Below the pieces are notes generated by a model, which was given only the letters and a program-made list of their open reading frames with translations, was not told the origin of the DNA and did no database searches. From Paramoeba atlantica (Eukaryota; Discosea), in contig CDRNVI010000054.1 in the NCBI GenBank assembly GCA_977017575.1, positions 1-64,000 on the forward strand: a DNA stretch of 64,000 nt, given 5' to 3'. The translations under genes and the position numbers were made by a program. Below, one piece after another: positions 19,314 to 29,400 of this stretch (positions are counted from its first letter, which is position 1; each line of letters starts with the position of its first letter).

Positions 19314-22300
19314 ATGCCGCCCGATGATTCCTTTGATGCCAACGCGTTACCAATGGATGATGACTCTTTTCGCCAGGAACAAATGTCACACAAACCCGGA
19401 GATTGGGACCAATTCGCAGGAAACGCTCACCTGATTTCCGGCCAAAGCACCTACAATGAACTTTTGTATACGACACCTATCCCCGAAAACGTACCTAAAC
19501 ACTGGACCGAAAGAGCCTACAAGATCGCGGCAGAGGAACCTACACCGGACACAGGCAGAATGACCGCGGACGAAGAGACAAATCACTCCCTTGTCGTGGC
19601 AAACAACGTGGGAATTACTTCGGAGGCCTCATCCGCCCACATTTTCTCTCCAACTAAGGCTACAAAGCGCAAGAATACTGATTCTGCCCCTACCACATAC
19701 CACAACGCCAATACGCAGCAGAAGGATGTAGAACGTCAATGCCCAGCAGAAGGATGTACGTGGAAAACCCCACCACATAGCGGAAAATGGCAGGCATTTT
19801 ATCACCATGTAGCTCATCGACACGGCAAAAACATTCCAAACGAGTGGTGGGAAGGAGAGGGAAGATTCCTCTGCAGAGATTGTGGCAGACACTACGCCAA
19901 GAACAAGCTCAAGTCTCACCCCAAAAACTGCAGGGGCCGCAACAATTCCGGACGGTCATTAGCCCCACCAACGGCACGTCCCCAAAACGCAGAAGAAAAT
20001 CCAACAGACAATTTGCCATCACTCGGCTCCATCTGCGCACTTCCCATGAGTACCTGCAAAGACGTTCCACACTGTTGCAGATTCCTCTGGGCGAGCATCC
20101 TCACGCAATCCTTGACATCCGCAGTGAAGGAAAACACGGTAGAGACATGGACACTTCTCGCAATGCTCCCTAAGTGTGTCCTACCAGCACCTTTCCGAGG
20201 CGGTCGCAAAGGCCACACATCATACTCTACGTACGTCGAAAACCGCATGAAACTGTGGCTAGCGGGGGAGTACCTCTTGCTATGGGAAGATGCCCAGAGG
20301 GATCATTATAAAAAGCGCTCCAGATCACGCGACTCCGAAATCGATGCAGACAGAGCGGCAATTCGAGCCGAACTCTTGGCCCGCCAGGGGGAATTTTCCA
20401 GGGGAATGGCAGCCCTAACCGCAGCCCCCATGGCGCCAGACAATGCAGATACCCTCGAAAAGCTCTTGGAGAAGCATCCAGACCCACACGAAAATCCCTT
20501 GCAGAATGATCTACCACCGATCGAGGGCAACCCCCTACACCTAGAGGAAACAGAGGTCAAAAAAGCGATCGTCAGCTTCCGCAGGGGATCTTCAGCCGGC
20601 ACGATGGGCCTTCGTCCAGAGCACCTCCAGGCAGCCATCTTGGAACATGTGGACAAGGATGTGAATCCTCTCTCGGCCCTCACGCGACTAGTGAACCACA
20701 TGCTTCAAGGAAAAGCGCCACAAGACGTCCAATCATTCTACGCTGGAGCCCGGCTCTGCGCCCTGGAAAAAGGCGAGGACGATGTTCGACCAATCGCAGC
20801 GGGTGAAACCCTTAGACGCCTCGTAAGCAAGGCGGCATGTATCTCGATAAAGGAGAAAGCGGGTACTCTGTTCAACGGGCGACAATATGGTGTAGCAGCC
20901 CCCGCGGGAGCCGAACGAGTTATCCACCTCTGCCGGAGAGCCATGCTCAATAACCTGGGGAGTGACAATTTTGTCTTCTGCAAAGTGGACTTAAGAAACG
21001 CTTTCAATAACGTCAGCAGGCCTGTTCTCACCCTAACCACGCGCTTAAATTTCCCCGAACTCTCACCTTGGGTAGAGTGGTGTTACTCCAACGTGAGCTG
21101 TCTTACCTACAGAGACAATGTCATACCCTCGGCAGAGGGGGTACAACAAGGAGACCCACTAGGCCCTCTTCTCTTCTCTCTAGTACTATCCAGTGTAACA
21201 GAAGAAATATCGTCTCGGTCGAATCTAGACACTCAACTTTGGTACCTAGATGACGGGGTACTCATAGGGGAGGCTGAGGAGGTCAGGAAGGCGCTCGATG
21301 TTTTTTCCAATGTTGGCTCCCGATGCGGACTTTTCCTAAACCCATCGAAATGTGAGATAATAACACCGCCTGCTTCATCCCATCTCACAGGATTATTTCC
21401 AGAGATACCGAAGACTAAAACTCGTACTGATGGAAATTTCGACATCTTGGGCTCCCCGATTGGGTCAGCGGAGCATTGCGTGGAGTTTCTCAGGTCAGAA
21501 GCCATTGAGCCCGCACGCGAAACATTAGACGCAATAGGTTTCATAGGAGACCCACAAGTAGCCATGTCCCTCATCCGGCAGTGCACTGGATTCTGTCAAA
21601 TGGTCTACGCACTTCGCACGACACCCCCTCAGGCGCTTTCTGAGCTTTGTAATTCCCTTGATGAAAATGTTCTAAAAGCCGCGGAATGGGCACTTTTCCC
21701 TCTGGATTCCCACGCGCGTGACCAAATCCAACGTAAGAAGCGCAACGGGGGTTTTGGTCTCAGGTCTTCGCTCCTCCACGCAACAGCAGCATATGTCTCC
21801 TCCGTTGCGCACGCCGCCGATGCAGACGATTGGGACCCTTCAGAAGCCGAGGGATTCACCATTTCCGTGCAGGACGTGAATAGAAAGGCGGGGGTAGAAC
21901 TTGTGGATCCCGGTACAGGACGCATCCCGAAACAGAATAAACCACATCCAGAGTCCAGCCAAAGACACAACCGCACCTCGAGAAGCAAACGCCCACGACA
22001 CATACTCAACAACATGGACGCGGATAAGACGGCCGAGCCGGAAATGGTTATACCCCGGCAGCAGCAACTGAGCCAAGCCATATCGCAGCAGGAATTCACT
22101 ACAGCCTACGGCCAGGCCGACCCCCGCACCCGAGCACGATGGGTTTCACAGTCAGGAAAGGGAGCTGGGAGCTGGGCCTTCGTCACGCCCTCAAGGAGTA
22201 AAGGTTTTGCTTTCACACCAACCGAGTTCCGCACGTTATCGCGCTGGTGGTTTGGCATGGACATTTATGGCCAAGACCGCCCCTGCACAGCAAACGGGTG

Positions 22301-22904
22301 TTCCCTACCCCTACAGAAAAATGGGGAGCATGCATTATTGTGCAAGAACGGACATGGCCTCATCACGCGGCACAATGCGCTTTGTGTAGAATTCGCCTCC
22401 TTTTGCAGCAAGGCCAACATGGCTCCCCAGCGAGAAAAAAGTCTAGGAAATCGGGGGCCAGGAGGGGGTCTCACCAGACCGGCTGACGTTTTCCTCCCCA
22501 CGTACACTCTAGGGAAAGGCATGGTACTAGACTTCGCAGTCACCCACGCACAGCAAACAAAGTATTTGGACTCTGTCCGGAATGCTAGCTGGGTGGCTGC
22601 AGGGTCTTTCGCCGAGCATTACTCAGAAACGAAGGAAAAACAACGTCAAGAAGCAGAAGAAGCACAACTAGGGTTCACGGCCATGGTTGTCGAGTCTTTT
22701 GGCTCGTGGAGTAAAAGCGCAATGGCGGTCTTATGGAAGGTGGGAGCACTGCGCGCCAACTCGTCAAAAGGTCTTCTCACGGATGCTCAAGCCCGAAATG
22801 ACCTTCTGAAAGAGCTTAACGTCACACTCATGCGCTCTCAGGCCCGCATGATGGTCTCCCGGATAGTCGTCAGTGACCCCCAAGCTCCCCTGGAAGGGGA
22901 GTAG
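19314..22904 (+). CDS. LINE-C protein: Cys/His fingers, reverse transcriptase, restriction-like endonuclease
   Basis: 1196 aa without interruption. Order: acidic N-terminus; C2H2-like finger CPAEGC...HHVAHRH (about 142-170); Cys/His block CRDCGRHYAKNKLKSHPKNC (about 186); RT with VKKAIVSFRRGSSAGTMGLR, CKVDLRNAFNNVSR, GVQQGDPLGPLLFSLV and the catalytic YLDDGVL (about 643); basic linker; knuckle CKNGHGLITRHNALC (about 1009); then RPADVFL (about 1056) and MVLDFAVTH, the PD-(D/E)xK-type core of R2/CRE-like LINEs. It should nick DNA and prime reverse transcription of its own RNA. With SL, UTRs and poly(A) all present this copy looks complete and possibly active. It is distinct from LINE-A and LINE-B: no AW module and two N-terminal fingers. 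Confidence 0.9.
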   Translation: MPPDDSFDANALPMDDDSFRQEQMSHKPGDWDQFAGNAHLISGQSTYNELLYTTPIPENVPKHWTERAYKIAAEEPTPDTGRMTADEETNHSLVVANNVGITSEASSAHIFSPTKATKRKNTDSAPTTYHNANTQQKDVERQCPAEGCTWKTPPHSGKWQAFYHHVAHRHGKNIPNEWWEGEGRFLCRDCGRHYAKNKLKSHPKNCRGRNNSGRSLAPPTARPQNAEENPTDNLPSLGSICALPMSTCKDVPHCCRFLWASILTQSLTSAVKENTVETWTLLAMLPKCVLPAPFRGGRKGHTSYSTYVENRMKLWLAGEYLLLWEDAQRDHYKKRSRSRDSEIDADRAAIRAELLARQGEFSRGMAALTAAPMAPDNADTLEKLLEKHPDPHENPLQNDLPPIEGNPLHLEETEVKKAIVSFRRGSSAGTMGLRPEHLQAAILEHVDKDVNPLSALTRLVNHMLQGKAPQDVQSFYAGARLCALEKGEDDVRPIAAGETLRRLVSKAACISIKEKAGTLFNGRQYGVAAPAGAERVIHLCRRAMLNNLGSDNFVFCKVDLRNAFNNVSRPVLTLTTRLNFPELSPWVEWCYSNVSCLTYRDNVIPSAEGVQQGDPLGPLLFSLVLSSVTEEISSRSNLDTQLWYLDDGVLIGEAEEVRKALDVFSNVGSRCGLFLNPSKCEIITPPASSHLTGLFPEIPKTKTRTDGNFDILGSPIGSAEHCVEFLRSEAIEPARETLDAIGFIGDPQVAMSLIRQCTGFCQMVYALRTTPPQALSELCNSLDENVLKAAEWALFPLDSHARDQIQRKKRNGGFGLRSSLLHATAAYVSSVAHAADADDWDPSEAEGFTISVQDVNRKAGVELVDPGTGRIPKQNKPHPESSQRHNRTSRSKRPRHILNNMDADKTAEPEMVIPRQQQLSQAISQQEFTTAYGQADPRTRARWVSQSGKGAGSWAFVTPSRSKGFAFTPTEFRTLSRWWFGMDIYGQDRPCTANGCSLPLQKNGEHALLCKNGHGLITRHNALCVEFASFCSKANMAPQREKSLGNRGPGGGLTRPADVFLPTYTLGKGMVLDFAVTHAQQTKYLDSVRNASWVAAGSFAEHYSETKEKQRQEAEEAQLGFTAMVVESFGSWSKSAMAVLWKVGALRANSSKGLLTDAQARNDLLKELNVTLMRSQARMMVSRIVVSDPQAPLEGE

Positions 22905-23445
22905 GGCCCACAGGCATGGTCCTCTAGGGTAACAAGACGATTAGGGTGCTGGTCGCGTCGACAGAGTCTATACTCACGCCTAGCTCGCGAGGGCTAGGTA
23001 CCCCAAGTGAGGTAGTACACGGGCAGTGAATCTCCTCCCCGTCGGCCAGCATCCTGTTTCGCGACCGTGTCGCTGTCGACACAGGCCCGCGCCTGCGCCC
23101 TCCCGTATAGCAAGGGAAGGGTTCACAAGTCAGGCCGTGGAGTGGTCGAAAGACCCGGTCCGGAACGCGCGAATGGATTGGGTCTGGATTGCTTGTTTTA
23201 GTTTTTACTGTTTCTTGTTTGTAGTATATACTTAGGGGAGATTAAATTGCTAGTTTTAGGCTGAGAAAAAACAAAAGGTACATCTGTGGAAACAAAAAGA
23301 ATTGCTAATTTGATTGCTTGTTTTTAACTCGTATACCCCCCCCAATGGACCTACTTGGTTCGTCTACTGGGTCAAAATATAGAGGCAATGCCGCGATTCA
23401 TACTTCTCCCCCCTTATTAATTGCAAAAAAAAAAAAAAAAAAAAA
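22905..23445 (+). other. LINE-C 3' UTR and poly(A)
   Basis: About 520 bp, shared by the copies at 15597 and 17941, then about 20 A (23426-23445). It contains the GCGA-loop hairpin at 22979-22998. No ORF of note. Confidence 0.85.
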
Positions 23446-25928
23446 GCGACAAAAACAACTGCGACCACAAATGGGACCGCAACTGCCAACACCAGAGGGA
23501 ATGCAACAGTGATTGCAACAGAAGAAGAGAATACGAATCCCGGATACAATTACAATATATATGCATACGATCCCTACGAAGACACCGAATTTATGGACCA
23601 TAGAATTCCGAGAAACAATTACGGCAGCCAACGAAGAACGCACAACACGCGAAGTCTAGAGCAGTCGACCGCGGACTTGCGTGCAAATGAGGAATGGCTT
23701 CTTGATAAGACAGGGCGCGCGAAAATGCAAGCAGCGGGCCAAAATTCGCTAAAAATCGTCATCAAGAAGGCACAGAAACAAACGGTAACCACAGGCACCT
23801 TCTCCAAGGAAACAACTAACAAAAGATGTTTCACCAACGCAGCATACACCTGAAAACTCCTCGAACACTGCAGTGCAGGACACGCCAAATTCCGAACTTC
23901 CTTTCTTCGAGTGTGAGTCTCCACCTGAGGATTCGTACAACCAACCCCTGGAATCACTCAGTTCGTTTGATTCGCACGATGCGCTACCAAGTCCCCTACC
24001 TGTTCCTTTCAAGATTCCGTTCGAAACATCGGATGAACTTGCAGTGGACTTTGTTTGCTCCTTGGCAATACGGGGTATCGCAAAAATCAGGATGCGAGTC
24101 CATCGTGCATCAACTTCAGGAGAGCTACATGAAGGGTGAAAAAATTCTGTCGATTGATCTGTGCAATGCATTCAATTCACCGTATCGCGATCACATCGCC
24201 GACTCTCTGTACTCTTATGCTACGCTTCGTCCTTTCCAACGTCTCTTCCATGCGCAATATTCTAAACCATCTGAACTGTTGTTCTACGGGAAAGATGGTA
24301 CGCTACACGGCACGGTTAGTAGTTCTCGAGGTGTGCGGCAGGGGTCGCCGCTTTCCAGCTTTCTTTTCTGCACCTTCATGCAGCCAATGCTCGCAACATT
24401 GGCTCTTGAATACCCAACGCTGAAAATTTTTGCCTATATCGATGACATAAATCTGGTGTCCGACGACGCGGATCTTTTGACGAAAGCGTTCTATAGACTG
24501 TGGGACCTTTTGGGCGAGAGAGATGTACAACTCGCTAACAGAAAATGTGTGTGGTTTGGCGGGAGAGAAGGTAGAGAAATTCCAGAGACTCTAAAGATGG
24601 CCGGGGTGAATTCTGAGTCAGATGCCCTGAAAGCACTAGGGGCATACATCGGAGAAAATGAACGGGTCAGCAATCTTCTTTTAAGGAATCTTCGTAAGCA
24701 TAAAACAATTTTTAGAAGATTGCGGAGAATGGGAGCAAATAATGTCTCGTGCCTCATCCTGTCGAAATGCGTCAATGTGAGACAAAGATACCAGATTCGA
24801 ACGCACGCGCCGGAGGCATCTGGAGAGATGGCGAAGGAATTTGACTCAGAGGTAGAAGACGTTCTGAAAGCATGGCTTGGTCCTTTGACATCCGATCAAG
24901 TCGAGTGGGCTCGTTTGCCGCTGTCGATGGGTGGTTTGGGCCTGTCTTCAACGGACTCTATCCGAGTGGCCGCATATGAGGCTTCGCAACACGCAGCTTT
25001 AGAGCAGCAAAAAAAGTTTTCAGCTCAAGTCGCGACGTGCGATGCCTCAACAGTGGCCGCTGTACCGGAAGAAGAGTCTGCGGAGAAAGCAGTACACAAG
25101 GCGATAAAAACGCGTCTGTGTGAAACCAAGAAAACTGCGCAGATAATGCAGGCAACTACTCGGAAAGGAAGCTACTCGTGGCTGCACGCGACCGAACGAT
25201 TTATACCGACGCGACAATACACCCTAGCAGTGATGCCGAGGCTCGGTATCTGTCACCCGGAGCTCCCTTCATCCTTTCTCTGCCCGGGCTGCAAAACGGA
25301 AATCAACGGCGAGACCGCTCTCACCCACGTGCCGGGATGCGTCAGGTGCACCGGAACGAATTCGACTACGAAGCACAATTGTCTGATTCGTTACATCTAC
25401 GACCTTTGCATGAAGGCCGGTATCCCATGCGAGCGGGAGCCCCGTCAGTTTTCATCGTACACGTGCCTCGGGTGCTCGGAGGTAATTTCCGAAGAGCGAA
25501 AGAGGGAGCATGCAACAGCGTGCAAAGGCAGCGCGTTGCATCGATCGGGCCCCGATTTGGTAGTATATTGGGCCACAGGGGAGATCTTTTATGACCTTAC
25601 AGTCGTACACGAGCTCGCTCCTTCCATTCTCGGTACCAAGCCAGCAAAAGCACTCCAAGACGCGATCACGAGGAAACGCACCAAGTACGTGGCGACCAAA
25701 ATATTAAGAGAGGACAACTTTCGGTGCTTACCCATCCTTGCAAGCGGATCACTTCACGCCAACACAAGAGAGCTACTACACATTTTGGCCGAGAAATCGT
25801 CCATGAATCCGCAGGCGGTGGAACGAGACTTTGCGCTGCATTTGCAAGAATTGAATGGGGCAGTGTTAAACTGCCAGTTGCGTCGGTTCTTGGAGCCCCG
25901 TACAGAGGAGGATACTTATGGCTTCTAG
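23446..25928 (+). pseudogene. LINE-A copy with internal deletion and frame changes
   Basis: The N-terminal part (23446-24045) is LINE-A-like low-complexity sequence in two frames: first SLEQSTADLRANEEWLLDKT and SLKIVIKKAQKQT, ending in a stop at 23851; then NSELPFFECESPPEDSYNQP and LPSPLPVPFKIPFE. At about 24046 it jumps into RT (TLFAPWQYGVSQKSGCESIV), so the AW module and the start of RT are deleted. From there the frame is open for 627 codons: IFAYIDDINLVSDD (RT), CPGCKTEINGETALTH, CLGCSEVISEERKREHATAC and LHRSGPDLVVYWATGEIFYD. It ends naturally. It probably began with an intact subfamily member close to 46838. Confidence 0.85.
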
Positions 25929-26434
25929 ATTTAGCTTTAATTTCTTTAGAATGGATTTCTTACACTCGTTTTTTAATATATAGTTAGAGATGTGCGGTTG
26001 TAGTTTTCTCTCAAAGAAGCGAGAGAAGGGGGGAAGGAAAAACGAGGAGAAGGAACGAGTCGATTCCCTTTGTAAAAGCAAAAAAAAAAAAAAAAAAAAT
26101 TAAGATCAACCTTTTTATTAAGATCAACCTTTTTATTAAGATCAACCTTTTTATTAAGATCAACGTTTTCACCCCTAGATGAAGATTCCAAAAAAAAAAA
26201 AAAAAAACAGTGGATGAACTGTCGGAAGTCAAGAAGAAATAGAACTGGAAATAGAACATAACGAAAATTCATTGAAATCGTCATACATGTAGATCAGTTT
26301 CTCAAAGAGTACAAGTCTCATCACATCAGCACAGTTTGAAACAATATTCCGGAATTCCATAATCAAAGTAACTTGTGAACGGGATGCCGTTTAAAAAGAG
26401 CTGCCTATGTTTTTTTTTTGTTGTTTGCAAAGAA
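25929..26434 (+). other. LINE-A 3' UTR, poly(A) and tandem repeats
   Basis: Non-coding. 3' UTR to about 26080, A run 26081-26099, then four 18-bp ATTAAGATCAACCTTTTT units (26100-26165), an A run near 26190-26208, and about 220 bp in which I see nothing. Confidence 0.65.
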
Positions 26435-29400
26435 GTGTTGTAATTTCATTATTCATTCTTTATATTCAACGAACTTGAATTTGAGATTTTGATTCACTTT
26501 TTATAAAGAACAGTGACAAAGAACACTACATAAGAAAAAGGTCTGTTTCAAAGTAAACTTCGTAGCCTGACAACTTCGTCTTCTTTTCTTCGTCTGACGC
26601 AATCGTCTCAAAAGGTGAGTTCACTTTCTTTTCTGTCCCGTGATATGTATTTCCTAAGTTGTGAGTACGCCACTGCACCATTCAGCTCCTGTAACAATAC
26701 CTGGAACTCTGATTTGATTTGTTGTCTCTGACTTCCGCTAGCGTCCGCAAGTGCTGAGAGCAGGGATTGCGTGTTCGTGTGCATCGCGCCTCCTGACAGG
26801 ATGGGGATACATTGAAAGGATCTTTCCGATATTTTTCCAGATTTCACGTATGTGTCGTGTTTGCGCTTGGAGGCCTCTCGAAACAGCTGGGCGCATTTCG
26901 TCGCAAGATTGGAGGGAGCGAGTTCATGTACAACGGTTAGGTCGTAATATATTTCCCCACTTGCCCAATAGATAACGAGATCTGGCCCGGACCGACGGAA
27001 AGATCTGCCTCCACATGCTCGTTCGTGGGTCCGTTTGTGGTTTGGTTCAACCATCTCGTTGCATTGTGTGCAACGGAGGGTGGAAAAAGTTCGAGGCTCC
27101 TTTTCACACGGAATGCCGGTTTTTAAACACAATTCGTATAGGAAGTTGACCAGGGTGCTGTGCTTTACCGTTGCGTTTAAACCAGCGCATTTTGAGCATC
27201 CTGTAATATGACGTATCATGTTGTCAGAATTCAGAAGAATTTTGCACCCTGGACAAATAATATGGGAGGGCAAATCCGGATGTGCAATTCCAAGTCTCGG
27301 CATTATGGCAAGTCGGAAGAGGTGGGGTGGAATTAATTTTGTGTCCGACAGTACCCACTCGCTGTTTCCTTTGAATGCTACTTTCTCGAGTATTTTGGAC
27401 ATGTCCGATGTGCCGCTTGTCAATTTCTTCCAGGTTCTAGAGTGTATCTGGGCTGCCGTAGTTGTTGTGTCATTGGGAGGAATACTTGTGTGCTGCTGGT
27501 CGTGGGCGCTTTGTATTTCGAGGTTGTCGGTCCGAGCTGAGTTGTTCACTTGTTGCTCAAGAACCGAGTACCTGGATGATTCATATGCTGCCCTTCTTGT
27601 CGTTGCGCATGCTGTTAATCCTAAGCCCCCTTTCTTCGTTGGCATGCGTATTAGCGACATTTGTTCTTCATTTAATTCTCCGAACCACGATTCGACCACT
27701 TTCTCAGTTTCCGTGTCAAAGCCCTCCGCTGAATTTTCGGAGGCGGCGGGATTGTGAACACGCATATGATATGTCTGTCTTACATTGACACACTTGGAGA
27801 GAATCTTGCATGACAGGTTGCTAGGGCCCATGCGCTTGAGTCGACGGAATATGTCATTGTGTTTCTCCAGCGACTTCGACAAACATTGACTCACAACTTT
27901 ATCATCTCCAACGAACGCTCCCAGTACTTTGAACGCCTCGTCTTCCCCCGTGACTCCCGCGTCTCGAAGTACGTGTGGCATACGCTTTTTCCGTTTCCCA
28001 CCGAACCATATGCATTTGTGGCTCGCCACAAATAAGCTTTGATGCGTCAGTAGCTCGCGGAGGTATAGGAAAGCATCTGTCAACTCTTCGGGGTTGTGAG
28101 AAGCTAGTGTGATGTCGTCAACATAGGCATTTATTTTAACTTTCGGATACTTTGCCGCCAGAGTTTCCAACACTGGTTGAAGCAACGCGCAGAAGTACAC
28201 CGTCGAAAGGGTCGAGCCTTGTCTTACTCCGTTCGTACTTAGAATGGTACCGACGTGCTTGCCTTCGTGACCGTAATAGAGAAGTTCTGAAGGAGCTGCG
28301 TACTCGGCATGAAAGAATCTTTGGAATGGTCGAAGTGTCGCCAATCCGTAAACTGCTCTGGCCAGGTCATTTCTTGATGGGGCGTTGAACGCGTTCTTGA
28401 CGTCGATTGACATGATACATGAACCTTCCTTGTATAGGGAATTCAATGTATGTACAACCCTTTCGCAGCCGGACTTCGCCATCACTCCCTGTTGTATCGG
28501 AGCGAAAAGTGGTTGGAGAGTGACTTCGAAACGTTGCACCAAAACCAAACCTGCTAGTTTCATTATCACTTCCCCAACTGCCACTGGACGGACACCCCCA
28601 TTGGTCTTGGGTATTGCAATGAGTCTTGATCTCGTTAACCGCCGCATTACGTCTTTTGAGAGAAAGCCATTCACAAGGTCCATGAGCATATGACAGAAAT
28701 TCGCACAACAGACGGGATCATCTATCAGGATACGGACGATCGTGTCTGTCATTCCCGTGGGCCCCGGGCTGGCTCCCTTGGCGAGGCGTAACCCGGCGGA
28801 ACGTAACTCAGTGGGATGCAGACCACCGAGAATCGGAGCGTCTCTGGGAAGATCGAATTCATAAGAGCTTTGCGGGTGGAGGTCTTGGAGTTTTTGTAAA
28901 GTTTCTTCGTCCGAAAGTTGATGTGCAGCGAACTTACGATCTAGTATTTGCGTTGCTTTTTTTGTGGACCCCTCTATCATTAGTCGAGTTGCTTTTTTAA
29001 TGGCCCGTTTATCGGTCTTTTCTTCCTTGGATTCTTCGTTCTCGCAAGTGTTCATTTCACAGCTCAAAGGCCGTCGACGGCTTCTTCGGATACCAGCTCG
29101 TTGAATATCCGCGAGGGAAGTCTTCATCGCTGACAGGACACTGTGCCAAATTTTGTGTCTCTCGGGGTATGAACTTTGAATGTATTCGCTCATGATTTCA
29201 CGAAACGTTGCTATAACTCCTGGTATTGATTCGGGTTTTATGACTCGTGCTGTCGGAATGGGTGTGTGATCCAAGTCATCGTCACTCCACTCTAGGACCG
29301 GTAGAGCGGCTGGCACTGGCGAGGCAACGTTTTCAGGCTCGGTGGGTGACTTGGGTGTCGGAGGTGCAGTGTGCCAGTACAACTTGTAGATTCTGACGGT

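Noticed and set aside
27218-27757. 179-aa plus-strand frame within 26608-30915
   Set aside because: It is antisense to the LINE-A RT/finger region, has no own homology in the window and no supporting context.
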